A DNA stretch of 28,045 nucleotides from CAZWSE01 sp964636575 (GTDB taxonomy: Bacteria; Pseudomonadota; Alphaproteobacteria; Rhodobacterales; Rhodobacteraceae), in assembly GCA_964636575.1 (NCBI GenBank), contig CAZWSE010000044.1, forward strand, positions 1 to 28,045, given 5' to 3'. The notes beneath the pieces are model-generated. The model did no database searches and was not told the DNA's origin. It saw nothing but the letters and a program-made list of their open reading frames with translations. The position numbers were made by a program, and so were the translations under genes. Below, piece after piece: positions 15,960 to 24,482 of this stretch (position 1 is the stretch's first letter; every line of letters begins with the position of its first letter).

Positions 15960-16190
15960 CTACTTCTTTCGGATTACATAGGTCTGGTGCGTGCCATTAT
16001 CGTCAACGCTGACCAAGGTATGACCGGCCTCGGTGCAAAAATGTGGAACGTCCACAATCGCCGCAGGGTCATCTGCCAAGACAGTCAAAGTGGCTTGCGA
16101 CGGGATCGCCTGCAACCTTTTGCGCGCTTTCAGCACAGGCAATGGGCAAAGCAACCCGATCGCATCAAGTGTATTGGGATCATCCGTCAT
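15960..16190 (-). CDS. TusA/SirA-family sulfur-carrier protein
   Basis: A 76-aa protein of the TusA (SirA/YedF) family. The CPxP motif is in IGLLCPLPVLKARK with C15 as the persulfide-carrying residue. VLADDPAAIVDVPHFC follows as in family members. TusA proteins relay sulfur to tRNA thiolation, molybdenum cofactor or sulfur-oxidation enzymes; which one applies here is unclear, because no tusBCDE or sox genes adjoin. GGGA lies about 8 nt upstream of the ATG. It converges on rne and diverges from ccdA, with 95 bp between the two starts. Confidence 0.92.
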   Translation of the reverse strand: MTDDPNTLDAIGLLCPLPVLKARKRLQAIPSQATLTVLADDPAAIVDVPHFCTEAGHTLVSVDDNGTHQTYVIRKK

Positions 16191-16285
16191 AAGGCTGTCC
16201 CATAAATACGATGTTACAGCCTGTCCACAAGGATGTGACCAATGGTTAGGTGACCTGACCCAATCAATGTCCTAAAGGTAGAGCT

Positions 16286-17038
16286 ATGTTTGGAATTGAT
16301 ATTATTGACGCAGGGCTTCTTCCTGCCATGATGGTGGCCTTGGCTGCGGGTATTATCAGTTTCCTGTCGCCTTGCGTGCTGCCTATTGTACCGCCCTATT
16401 TGGCCTACATGAGCGGGGTCAGCCTGAATGACATGAGCGATGAAGCCATAGCCAAGCGCAAAGCAACAATTGCAGCGTTGTTCTTCGTGCTAGGCCTTTC
16501 TACAGTCTTCTTGTTTCTGGGCTTCACCGCGTCGGCTTTCGGTGCCTTTTTCTTGCAAAATCAAGAGCTTTTCGCCCAAATCTCAGGTCTCGTGGTGATC
16601 GTGTTCGGGCTGCATTTTCTAGGCGTTTTCCGTATCAAAATGCTGGATCAAGAGGCCCGCCTTGACGCAGGCGACAAGGGCGGATCGTCGTTCGGCGCCT
16701 ACGTTTTGGGGCTTGCCTTTGCCTTTGGCTGGACGCCCTGCATCGGACCACAGCTTGGGGCGATCCTGTCGCTCGCCGCCGGAGAAGCTTCCGTGACGCG
16801 CGGAACGGTCCTGCTTGGGGTCTATGCGCTTGGGCTTGGTGTGCCGTTCCTGCTGTCAGCGATGTTCTTGACCCGTGCCATGGGCCTGATGAACCGCATC
16901 AAACCCTACATGCACCGGATCGAACAGGGTATGGGTATCTTGTTGATCGTGGTCGGACTGGCTTTGGTCACGGGCGCGTTCAGCACCTTTTCATGGTGGT
17001 TGCTAGAGAAATTTCCGGCCCTCGCCACCTTGGGATAA
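16286..17038 (+). CDS. ccdA: Cytochrome c biogenesis protein CcdA (thiol-disulfide transmembrane electron carrier)
   Basis: CcdA passes electrons from cytoplasmic thioredoxin across the inner membrane to periplasmic thiol proteins used for cytochrome c maturation. The 250-aa protein has about six hydrophobic segments. The two functional cysteines are C30 in FLSPCVLPIVPPYLAYMSG and C152 in FGWTPCIGPQLG, the symmetric motifs of the family. An AAAGGTAGAG lies just before the ATG. The gene is preceded by a divergent tusA-like gene and followed after 54 bp by an unrelated membrane hydrolase-like gene. Confidence 0.95.
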   Translation: MFGIDIIDAGLLPAMMVALAAGIISFLSPCVLPIVPPYLAYMSGVSLNDMSDEAIAKRKATIAALFFVLGLSTVFLFLGFTASAFGAFFLQNQELFAQISGLVVIVFGLHFLGVFRIKMLDQEARLDAGDKGGSSFGAYVLGLAFAFGWTPCIGPQLGAILSLAAGEASVTRGTVLLGVYALGLGVPFLLSAMFLTRAMGLMNRIKPYMHRIEQGMGILLIVVGLALVTGAFSTFSWWLLEKFPALATLG

Positions 17039-17092
17039 AGCCTTACTATCGCCCGAAATTCCCGCTACCTTTGCCAAAACGAGCAGAGGCAT

Positions 17093-18304
17093 ATGGTTGA
17101 AACAACCACAAATCAGGTGAAACGGCGCCGGGTGTTCTACATTCCGGGGTACGATCCCATGCCGCCGCGTCGGTACAGAGAGCTTTACCGGACTGAATCG
17201 AAAAGCCAATCAGACATAAGTTCCTACGACATCGCTTTGGCCCCCAAAACGGGCGGAGACGTCTTTGGCTGGACCGTAGAGGCTGACATTGATGGGCAGC
17301 AGGTGTCGTCTCAGATCGACGTTCTCGTGTGGTCCGATATCGTCAAGTCATCCATGACAGACTCGGTCGCCGGAACCTACAAAGACATGCTGCGCACGGC
17401 TTGGACCTACATCGGGTCAGGAGCGTTGTTTTCGCTGATGAAGTTGCGCAAAGGCCCTGTGATTGCCGCTTTGTATCCCATTGGAATGCTGATTTTGCAG
17501 CTTTTCATTGCTATGATCGTTGCCGTGTCACTCTATTCCTTTTTGGCCAGATTTACGGATTTCGGTCTTGTGAAACTGATCTTTGCGACACTCTGCTTTG
17601 TCGTCGGATATTGCATCCTCGAAGCCTTCAAACGGTTCGATGGCAAGTTCTTCGCCTACTACCTGATGCATGACTACGCGTATTCGGCCTCAACCAACGG
17701 GGCCAACCCGCCCGCGCTGGAAACCCGCATGACGCAGTTCCGATCGCTGATCGAAGCAGCATTACAAACGGATGCCGACGAAGTTCTTGTGGTCGGTCAT
17801 TCCTCCGGTGCGCATCTTGGTGTCTCTATCCTTGCTGATCTGCTTCGCGCGGGCCCACAGCCCAAGCTCGCGTTTTTGTCCCTAGGGCAGGTGGTGCCGA
17901 TGGTCAGCTTTCTGCCGGATGCGCACCGATTGAGGGCTGATCTCGCCTATCTCAGCACGCAAGATATGCCTTGGGTCGATGTGACCGCACCGGGGGACGG
18001 GTGCAGCTTTGCGCTGTGCGATCCGGTGGCGGTGACAGGCGTCGCACCTAATGCAAAACGCTGGCCACTGGTGTTCTCAGCCGCGTTCACGCAATCCCTG
18101 TCACCAGCGCGGTGGAAAGAGCTGCGTTGGAAGTTCTTTCGACTGCACTTCCAATACCTCTGCGCCTTTGACCGCCCAAAAGACTATGACTACTTCCAGA
18201 TCACAGCGGGGCCGGTCACGCTTCGGGATCGGTTCAAAGACAGGGTGGCATCCAAATCGCGGATCGAAACGCCGGTAAACCGCTACACAGGGACAACCCC
18301 ATGA
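17093..18304 (+). CDS. Membrane alpha/beta-hydrolase-like protein coupled to P450
   Basis: A 403-aa protein of unknown function. The N terminus has a strand and turn RVFYIPGYDP (13-22) like the oxyanion region of alpha/beta hydrolases. Two membrane segments lie at about 121-152 and 158-176. After them comes VLVVGHSSGAHLG with the nucleophile-elbow motif GHSSG (235-239, S237). D310 and H352 are possible acid and base residues, but this is a guess. The two membrane helices sit inside the hydrolase fold, giving a membrane-anchored esterase or lipase-like enzyme. Its stop overlaps the P450 start by 4 nt (ATGA), so they are probably made together and act on a related hydrophobic substrate. Confidence 0.8.
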   Translation: MVETTTNQVKRRRVFYIPGYDPMPPRRYRELYRTESKSQSDISSYDIALAPKTGGDVFGWTVEADIDGQQVSSQIDVLVWSDIVKSSMTDSVAGTYKDMLRTAWTYIGSGALFSLMKLRKGPVIAALYPIGMLILQLFIAMIVAVSLYSFLARFTDFGLVKLIFATLCFVVGYCILEAFKRFDGKFFAYYLMHDYAYSASTNGANPPALETRMTQFRSLIEAALQTDADEVLVVGHSSGAHLGVSILADLLRAGPQPKLAFLSLGQVVPMVSFLPDAHRLRADLAYLSTQDMPWVDVTAPGDGCSFALCDPVAVTGVAPNAKRWPLVFSAAFTQSLSPARWKELRWKFFRLHFQYLCAFDRPKDYDYFQITAGPVTLRDRFKDRVASKSRIETPVNRYTGTTP

Positions 18305-19644
18305 TCCCGCCAAAGCCCCCCAGCCGGTCAGACAACGTATCGCTTTGGCGCTACATGAAACTTTTCCGCAAAGACATTCTGTCCGCCCAACCCGAACGAC
18401 TTTACAAAGCTTGGATGGCGGAATTCAAAACACCGTTTTTCAGATCATTCATGGTGAACGATCCTGACATTCTGAAAACTGTCTTGAACGAGCGACCTGA
18501 TGATTTTCCAAAGTCTGATCGGATTGGCGAAGGGTTGAGGCCACTTCTTGGAAACTCGGTCTTCCTGACCAACGGCGAGACATGGAAACGCCAACGCCGG
18601 ATTATTGATCCTGCGTTTGAGGGCGGACGCCTGAAAGAGATCTTCCCATCGATGCATGCCGCCGCAGAGGCTGCAGTGACGCGCATGGGTGATACACTAG
18701 GAGAGGTTGAAATCGAAGAAGCCACCAGCCACGCCGCAGCGGATGTCATATTCCGAACTCTGTTCTCGATCCCAATCGAACACAAACTGGCGCAGGATGT
18801 GTTCTCCAAGTTTCGCGAACATCAGCGCAGCCAGCCTATTCTAAACTTGGCAGCCTTTGTGCCGCTCCCCAAATGGATGCCGCGGTTCTTCCGGTCCAAA
18901 ACCAAACAGACCGCAAAAGACATACGACACCTGATCACGCAACTGACCGAGCAACGACAAACCGAGATCGCCAACGGCACAGCACCCGATGATCTGGCCA
19001 CCAAGATCATGACAACGGCCGATCCCGTGACGGGCGAAGTGTTTGAAACCGATGAAATGGTGGATCAGGTCGCGATCTTTTTCCTCGCTGGGCATGAAAC
19101 AAGTGCCTCTGCATTGGCATGGGCGCTGTACTTGTTGGCCTTGTTCCCGGAGTGGCAGGAAAAGGTCGCTGCCGAAGCCGAAGCGCTGTCAGACAGCTTT
19201 TCGTCCGTGTCAAAGCTTAAACTGTCGCGGGACGTGTTTCGCGAGACCCTTCGGCTCTATCCACCCGTGCCGATGATGGTGCGCGAGGCATCCTGTCCAG
19301 AACAGTTTCGCAAGCGCGATGTGCCGACCGACAGCCAGATCGTCCTAAGCCCATGGCATCTGCACCGACACACGCGGATTTGGAACGATCCAGACGGGTT
19401 TGATCCGGCACGGTGGCAAACGGATGAGGGCAAAACATGTGCCCGCAAAGCCTATATGCCGTTCTCGACCGGTCCGCGGGTCTGTCCAGGGGCAGGGTTC
19501 GCGATGGTGGAAGGGCCATTGATTCTATCAATGCTCGTCAAACACTACCGTTTCGAAACAATAGAGGGCGAAACACCAAGACCGGTCGCACATTTGACCG
19601 TGAGGTCACACAATGGCATCCGCTTGCGCGTTGTTCGTCGCTAA
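18301..19644 (+). CDS. Cytochrome P450
   Basis: A 447-aa heme-thiolate monooxygenase with no N-terminal membrane anchor. The I-helix oxygen-binding motif is AGHETS (263-268). The K-helix ExxR is E315-TL-R318. WNDPDGFDPARW (361-372) is the PERF-region equivalent. The heme loop is FSTGPRVCPG (388-397) with C395 as iron ligand. NGETWKRQRRIIDPAF is the C-helix region (WxxxR). It would need a ferredoxin or reductase from elsewhere, as none is in the window. The substrate is unknown; the coupled membrane hydrolase-like gene suggests a lipid-like one. The proteins overlap in coding by 4 nt (ATGA). Confidence 0.95.
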   Translation: MIPPKPPSRSDNVSLWRYMKLFRKDILSAQPERLYKAWMAEFKTPFFRSFMVNDPDILKTVLNERPDDFPKSDRIGEGLRPLLGNSVFLTNGETWKRQRRIIDPAFEGGRLKEIFPSMHAAAEAAVTRMGDTLGEVEIEEATSHAAADVIFRTLFSIPIEHKLAQDVFSKFREHQRSQPILNLAAFVPLPKWMPRFFRSKTKQTAKDIRHLITQLTEQRQTEIANGTAPDDLATKIMTTADPVTGEVFETDEMVDQVAIFFLAGHETSASALAWALYLLALFPEWQEKVAAEAEALSDSFSSVSKLKLSRDVFRETLRLYPPVPMMVREASCPEQFRKRDVPTDSQIVLSPWHLHRHTRIWNDPDGFDPARWQTDEGKTCARKAYMPFSTGPRVCPGAGFAMVEGPLILSMLVKHYRFETIEGETPRPVAHLTVRSHNGIRLRVVRR

Positions 19645-19714
19645 CATCTACACTTTGCGGCGCAGGTGTTCTATCAGCGCGGCAACATATGATTAACGCA
19701 GTTAGAGGTTCGAT

Positions 19715-20602
19715 ATGTCTTTTGAAAAAATGCTGACCCAAATGAAGTCAGGCGCGGGGTTCATCGCGGCTTTGGATCAAAGCGGCGGGTCGACACCCAA
19801 GGCACTGGCGCTGTACGGGGTCGAAGCGGACGCATATTCGAACGATGCCGAGATGTTCGGCGAAATTCACAAAATGCGCAGCCGGATCATTCTGGCGGAT
19901 GATTTTACATCTGAGAAAGTCATCGGTGCCATTTTGTTTGAGCGTACAATGAACGAAACGATCAACGGCAAGCCCGTTCCGTCCTTGATGTGGAACGACC
20001 GTGGCGTGGTTCCGTTTTTGAAGATCGACAAGGGTCTTGAGGATCAAACCGGCGGTGTTCAGATGATGAAACCCATGCCGGGGCTTGAAGACCTGCTGGC
20101 ACATGCCAAGGGTCTGGGGATTTTCGGCACCAAAGAACGTTCTGTCATCCACGAAGCGGACGCCGCTGGCATTGCAGCAGTCGTCGACCAGCAATTCGAA
20201 GTTGGCGCCATTGTGAACGGTGCAGGTCTTGTGCCGATCATCGAGCCTGAGGTGAACATCCATTCCGAAAGCAAGGCCGAAGCCGAAGACATCCTGAAAT
20301 CCGAGATCATGCGCAACTTGAATGCCTTGCCGGACAGTGCGAATGTGATGCTCAAGCTGACCATTCCAGAACAAGCGAACCTTTATGCCGATTTGGTGGC
20401 GCACCCGCGTGTGTCGCGTGTCGTAGCCTTGTCTGGCGGCTATTCAACCGATGACGCCTGCGCGCGTCTGTCCAAGAACGACGGCATGATTGCCAGTTTC
20501 AGCCGCGCTTTGACCGAAGGGCTTAGCAAACAGATGTCCGATGCGGACTTCAACACGGCCTTGGGCAGCAACATCGACAAAATCTACCGCGCATCGATCT
20601 AA
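19715..20602 (+). CDS. Class I fructose-bisphosphate aldolase
   Basis: Cleaves fructose-1,6-bisphosphate to glyceraldehyde-3-phosphate and dihydroxyacetone phosphate, or the reverse in gluconeogenesis, using a Schiff-base lysine. The 295-aa protein has the bacterial class I fold. Visible residues include ALDQSGGSTPKAL (D21, K29), FLKIDKG (K103), IIEPEV (E178) and the probable Schiff-base K214 in MLKLTIPE. SGGYSTDDA is the C-terminal phosphate-binding region. AGAGG lies 6 nt before the ATG. The gene is monocistronic, ending in a strong hairpin terminator shared with the convergent ribbon-helix-helix gene. Confidence 0.95.
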   Translation: MSFEKMLTQMKSGAGFIAALDQSGGSTPKALALYGVEADAYSNDAEMFGEIHKMRSRIILADDFTSEKVIGAILFERTMNETINGKPVPSLMWNDRGVVPFLKIDKGLEDQTGGVQMMKPMPGLEDLLAHAKGLGIFGTKERSVIHEADAAGIAAVVDQQFEVGAIVNGAGLVPIIEPEVNIHSESKAEAEDILKSEIMRNLNALPDSANVMLKLTIPEQANLYADLVAHPRVSRVVALSGGYSTDDACARLSKNDGMIASFSRALTEGLSKQMSDADFNTALGSNIDKIYRASI

Positions 20603-20625
20603 ACCCGCGCGACCCAAACTAACAA

Positions 20626-20661
20626 AATGCCGCCTTTGGTCACACCGAAGGCGGCATTTTT
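20626..20661. terminator. Strong bidirectional terminator overlapping the end of the RHH gene
   Basis: AATGCCGCCTTTGGT (20626-20640), loop CAC, and ACCGAAGGCGGCATT (20644-20658) form a 15-bp stem with one G-U pair, followed by a T-run. On the plus strand it ends the aldolase transcript. On the minus strand it includes the last codons and stop of the ribbon-helix-helix gene and is followed by TTTTG. Confidence 0.9.
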
Positions 20662-20873
20662 GCTTTTAGCTGCATAAGCACGAAAACCCGAATGGCAGAG
20701 GCCAATCCGACATCGACATCCCGCTCCGCATCTACTTCGGCGGCCAATGCGTTGATCGGTTGACCGCGCGCCTCGGCTATGGCGCGAAACTCGTTCCAGA
20801 ACAGGTCCTCCAAGGACACCGACGTGCGGTGGCCCTTCAAGGTCAATGACCGTTTAACGGGACGTCCGCTCAT
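20640..20873 (-). CDS. Ribbon-helix-helix domain protein (RHH_4 type)
   Basis: A 77-aa protein. The N-terminal RPVKRSLTLKGHRTSVSLED resembles the ribbon strand plus helix of small RHH DNA-binding proteins, and FWNEFRAIAEARGQPINALAAEVD forms the helices. It may act as a dimeric transcription factor, but the target is unknown. It is the last gene of the fumC operon; its ATG overlaps the DUF4169 stop (ATGA). The last seven codons and stop lie in the terminator stem shared with the aldolase gene, so coding and termination are constrained together. Confidence 0.88.
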   Translation of the reverse strand: MSGRPVKRSLTLKGHRTSVSLEDLFWNEFRAIAEARGQPINALAAEVDAERDVDVGLASAIRVFVLMQLKAKMPPSV

Positions 20874-21046
20874 GGATCGCGCTTGTGCGCGTCAAGGCGT
20901 GTAACGTTCAACTTCTCGTTCGCCTGATCCGCCGCTTTCTCAACCTTACTGCGCCCATGGACAACTGCGTTTTCATCGGCACGGGCTTTGCGTGCCGACT
21001 TTGCGCGGGCCTTACGGGCTTTGTTCAGGTTGATCGGGGTGTTCAC
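20870..21046 (-). CDS. Small basic DUF4169 family protein
   Basis: A 58-aa open reading frame between fumC and the RHH gene. The translated start is (M)NTPINLNKARKARAKSARK and the protein ends in LDAHKRDP. PINLNKARKARA is the typical DUF4169 beginning as I remember it. The protein is rich in Lys, Arg and Ala and predicted to be helical, with no membrane segment. The GTG start (21046) overlaps the fumC stop by 4 nt (GTGA), and its stop overlaps the RHH start (ATGA). Overlaps at both ends, together with the family match, support a real gene. Function unknown. Confidence 0.88.
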   Translation of the reverse strand: MNTPINLNKARKARAKSARKARADENAVVHGRSKVEKAADQANEKLNVTRLDAHKRDP

Positions 21047-22434
21047 TTGGGCCCGATCATCTGCTCAGGGCGGACGACCTTGTCAAAGGTCTCTGCATCG
21101 ACAAACCCAAGGGCAATCGCTTCTTCTTTCAAAGTGGTCCCGTTCTTGTGGGCCGTCTTGGCCACCTTGGTCGCGTTGTCATACCCAATCGTAGGCGCAA
21201 GTGCGGTCACAAGCATCAGGCTTTCTTTCATCAGCTTGTCGATGCGTTCCTCATTGGCCTGTGTGCCGACCACCATATTGTCAGTAAAGCTGCTGGCAGC
21301 ATCGCCCAGTAATTGCATAGATTGCAGCACATTGTAGGACATCATCGGGTTATACACGTTCAGCTCAAAATGGCCTTGGCTGCCAGCAAACCCGATGGCT
21401 GCATCATTGCCCATGACATGGGCACAAACCATCGTCAGCGCTTCGGCTTGGGTCGGATTCACTTTGCCGGGCATAATAGACGAGCCGGGCTCGTTTTCGG
21501 GCAAGATCAGCTCGCCCAGACCGGAGCGCGGACCAGAGCCCAGCAAACGCATATCATTGGCAACCTTGAACATCGACGCGGCAACGGTTTTCAACGCGCC
21601 AGAGAACATGACCATGGCATCATGCGCGGCAAGGGCTTCAAACTTGTTGGGGGCGGTGACAAAGGGCAGGTCGGTGATCGCGGCAATCTCAGCGGCAATC
21701 TTTTCGGCAAAGCCTTTGCGCGTATTCAAACCAGTGCCAACAGCCGTGCCGCCTTGTGCCAACTCGTAGATATCGGGCAGGCAGGCCTCAACACGCTCGA
21801 TTCCCTTGGCAAGCTGGTGGGCATAGCCCCCAAATTCTTGTCCCAAGGTCAGCGGCGTCGCGTCTTGGGTGTGGGTGCGACCGATTTTGATGATGTCTTT
21901 GAACTCTTCCGATTTGGCGGCGAGCGCAGCCTGCAACTTGCGCAATCCGGGCAGCAAGGTGTCGCGGGCCATCATGCCGATGCCAACGTGCATGGCGGTC
22001 GGAAACGTATCATTGGACGACTGACCCATGTTGCAATGGTCGTTCGGGTGCACAGGGCTTTTGGACGCCATCTGACCGCCCATCATCTCAATCGCGCGGT
22101 TAGAAATAACCTCATTGGCATTCATATTGGATTGCGTGCCCGATCCGGTCTGCCAGACCACAAGCGGGAAATTGTCATCATGCTTGCCGTCAATGACCTC
22201 TTGGGCGGCGGCCTGAATGTTCTTTGACAGATCGGCATCCAGATCACCAAAGGCTTCGTTTACGCTTGCAGCTGCCTTCTTAACAACACCCAAAGCGCGG
22301 ACGATTGCGACGGGCTGCTGTTCCCACCCAATCGGGAAATTCATGATCGACCGTTGGGTCTGCGCGCCCCAATACTTGTCTGCGGGAACCTCAAGAGGGC
22401 CAAAGCTGTCGGTTTCAGTACGTGTGGCGGCCAT
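21043..22434 (-). CDS. fumC: Fumarate hydratase class II
   Basis: FumC interconverts fumarate and malate in the TCA cycle; class II is iron-free and homotetrameric. The 463-aa protein has the usual length. It has TRTETDSFGPLEVPADKYWGA at its start (from residue 3), VWQTGSGTQSNMNANEVI, SSNDTFPTAMH, GRTHTQDATPLTLGQE and the fumarase/aspartase signature GSSIMPGKVNPTQ. It is the first gene of a three-gene operon with DUF4169 and RHH genes, joined by a GTGA overlap. The 210 bp upstream, to the end of sspB, hold no other gene I can support. Confidence 0.97.
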   Translation of the reverse strand: MAATRTETDSFGPLEVPADKYWGAQTQRSIMNFPIGWEQQPVAIVRALGVVKKAAASVNEAFGDLDADLSKNIQAAAQEVIDGKHDDNFPLVVWQTGSGTQSNMNANEVISNRAIEMMGGQMASKSPVHPNDHCNMGQSSNDTFPTAMHVGIGMMARDTLLPGLRKLQAALAAKSEEFKDIIKIGRTHTQDATPLTLGQEFGGYAHQLAKGIERVEACLPDIYELAQGGTAVGTGLNTRKGFAEKIAAEIAAITDLPFVTAPNKFEALAAHDAMVMFSGALKTVAASMFKVANDMRLLGSGPRSGLGELILPENEPGSSIMPGKVNPTQAEALTMVCAHVMGNDAAIGFAGSQGHFELNVYNPMMSYNVLQSMQLLGDAASSFTDNMVVGTQANEERIDKLMKESLMLVTALAPTIGYDNATKVAKTAHKNGTTLKEEAIALGFVDAETFDKVVRPEQMIGPK

Positions 22435-22644
22435 AGCGGTCAGTTCCTTGATTGGTGGCAGTTTGCTATGCGTTCATAGCCATTGGGGCAGGCGGGTTCA
22501 ATCACCCAGAAATGGGCAGCGATCCCGAACCAAGACTTTCCAAAAGCTACAATGCAAAGGCAGTCTGAACGGCGGCGGCGGACATATTGCACTGCAACAC
22601 GCGCCTTGACTTCAATTCGACTTCAACAGCTGCGCCAAATCGCG

Positions 22645-23133
22645 CTACTTTCGGAAGCTGTCCAAGGAAACTACTTCGGCGTCCTTTGTGGGCGCATCCT
22701 CGTCTGTATCCGCCTTGGCGGCCTTGGGCTTCGGCTGAACTTTAATCGGCGCGTCTTCTTCCTCTGAAGCAACGTCTTCATCAACTTGCTCAAACCTCAG
22801 TCCGAACTCTACCGATGGATCCACAAAGGTAAGGATGGACTCGTATGGCACGTAGAGCGGCTCTGGCGCGTCCCCAAAGCTCAGAGAAACGGAAAAGCCG
22901 GTGTCTGTGACTTCCAGATTTTCGTATTCGTGCTGAATGACGATGGTCATCTCGCCGGGGTATCTGTCCGACAGCCAATCCGCGATTTCGACATCAGGGT
23001 GGTCGGTGTCAAAGGTGATGAAAAAGTGATGCGCGCCGGGCAGGCCGTTGACTTTGACATCTTCAAGGACCGATTGGATCAACCCACGCATCGCGTCATG
23101 CATCAGGTTTCCATAGTCAATTGTATCGGTCAT
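22645..23133 (-). CDS. sspB: SspB-alpha, ClpXP adaptor for ssrA-tagged proteins
   Basis: SspB binds the ssrA tag and delivers tagged proteins to the ClpXP protease. The 162-aa protein has the folded domain at about 1-115 (IDYGNLMHDAMRGLIQ, HHFFITFDT, MTIVIQHEYENLEV, SLSFGDAPEPLYVPY). An acidic, flexible linker follows, then a C-terminal segment VVSLDSFRK that matches the ClpX-docking (XB) end of SspB proteins. The start is the ATG at 23133 with AAGGG 8 nt upstream; the in-frame extension to 23208 has no family support. The ssrA gene itself lies at the right end of this window, about 4.6 kb away. Confidence 0.94.
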   Translation of the reverse strand: MTDTIDYGNLMHDAMRGLIQSVLEDVKVNGLPGAHHFFITFDTDHPDVEIADWLSDRYPGEMTIVIQHEYENLEVTDTGFSVSLSFGDAPEPLYVPYESILTFVDPSVEFGLRFEQVDEDVASEEEDAPIKVQPKPKAAKADTDEDAPTKDAEVVSLDSFRK

Positions 23134-23219
23134 CGAAAAACCCTTGGCTTGTGATGCGCGCTGAAACTGCGCGTTGCCTGACAACATAGGCGATTCCCAG
23201 AGAAACAAAAGTCACTGTT

Positions 23220-24482
23220 TTAGAGGTAGCCTGCCATCCAAAGGCCGCCTCCGATCAAAGCCATGATCGCGAGAACCTTGACCATGTTTTGCTTCAGTCC
23301 CAAAAGCAAACCTGCCGCGATTGCAGTTAAGATAACCGCTGTGATGTTAAGCGACGCAAAGTCGGGCCATACAAGGCCAATTGGGCCAAGTTCTAAAGTG
23401 CCAATACTGTCGAACAAGACATGCAGCGCGAACCAAAGGCTCAGGTTCAGGATAACGCCAACAACGGCAGCGGTGATTGCAGAGAGTGCTCCGGCGATGC
23501 GAGGTCTTGATGACAAAGCCTCAAGCGACGGGGCCGCCGCAAATATCCACAAGAAGCATGGAATGAAGGTGGCCCAAAGGGCTGTAAGTCCCGCCGCAAT
23601 CGCCAGCCATATCCCGCCTGCGCCGTATCCAGCCAATAGGGCAACGAACTCGGTCACCAAAATCAGCGGACCGGGGGTCGTTTCTGCAAGCCCAAGCGCA
23701 TCAATCATTTGACCGGTGCTGATCCAGCCGAAATCCTGAACCACGGTTTGGGTCATATAGGCCAGAACGGAATAGGCCCCGCCAAAGGTAACAACCGCGA
23801 GCGTTGAAAAGAAAAGATATATCTGGATCAGGAATGTATGCCCGATGGCCCAAAGCACCAGACCGGGGGCCAACCAAAGCCCGCCCCATGTGAGAACGGT
23901 TTGTGCCAATCCGGCAGCGCGAAAAGGCGGCGGCGCATGTGCGGGTGCTGCGGCTTTGGCCACGAAAGCGCCCCAGATCCCAGCCAGCAGCACGATGATC
24001 GGGAAAGGAAGACCAATTATAAAGATACCAACAAAAGACAGCGCCGCGATTATCCAAGCGGATGGCCCATGCAGCGCTTTGCCCGAAATCTTCAACAAGG
24101 CTTGAAGCACGATAACGATCACAGCGGCCTTGATGCCTGTAAACATCGCCTGCACGAGCGGCAGTTGACCGAACCAGACATAGCCCAAAGCCAGAAGCGC
24201 GATCACGAATGCGCCGGGAAGCACGAACAATCCACCTGCGATGATACCGCCGCGGACACCGTGCAGTTTCCAGCCTGCGTAGGTCGCAAGCTGCATCGCC
24301 TCGGGTCCGGGCAGTAACATGCACAGGGAAAGCGCGTGCAGGTAAGTCTCTTCATCCAGCCACTGCCGGTCATCGACCAGTTCTTTGTGCATCAAAGCGA
24401 TCTGGGCGGCCGGTCCGCCAAATGAAAGCAGTCCGATACGGGCGGAGACGCGGGTCAGTTCGCGTAACGTCGGGCCGCTCAT
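23220..24482 (-). CDS. chrA: Chromate transporter, CHR family, two-domain
   Basis: A 420-aa inner-membrane protein with about 10-12 hydrophobic segments, of the family that exports chromate. The two homologous halves show paired motifs: SFGGPAAQIALMHKELVDDR and LPGPEAMQLATYAG in the first, FGGAYSVLAYMTQTVV and ETTPGPLILVTEFVALLAGYG in the second. The ATG overlaps the stop of the rhodanese-ChrB gene by 4 nt (ATGA). The substrate chromate is inferred from family and neighbour; some CHR members may carry other oxyanions such as sulfate. Confidence 0.92.
   Translation of the reverse strand: MSGPTLRELTRVSARIGLLSFGGPAAQIALMHKELVDDRQWLDEETYLHALSLCMLLPGPEAMQLATYAGWKLHGVRGGIIAGGLFVLPGAFVIALLALGYVWFGQLPLVQAMFTGIKAAVIVIVLQALLKISGKALHGPSAWIIAALSFVGIFIIGLPFPIIVLLAGIWGAFVAKAAAPAHAPPPFRAAGLAQTVLTWGGLWLAPGLVLWAIGHTFLIQIYLFFSTLAVVTFGGAYSVLAYMTQTVVQDFGWISTGQMIDALGLAETTPGPLILVTEFVALLAGYGAGGIWLAIAAGLTALWATFIPCFLWIFAAAPSLEALSSRPRIAGALSAITAAVVGVILNLSLWFALHVLFDSIGTLELGPIGLVWPDFASLNITAVILTAIAAGLLLGLKQNMVKVLAIMALIGGGLWMAGYL

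Noticed and set aside
21313..22227. 304-codon plus-strand open frame opposite fumC
   Set aside because: Antisense to the fumarase coding region; His/Gly/Arg-rich with no motif.
22435..22644. Possible small gene or RNA between sspB and fumC
   Set aside because: Short plus-strand frames have no ribosome-binding site or family match, and no terminator or stable structure stands out.
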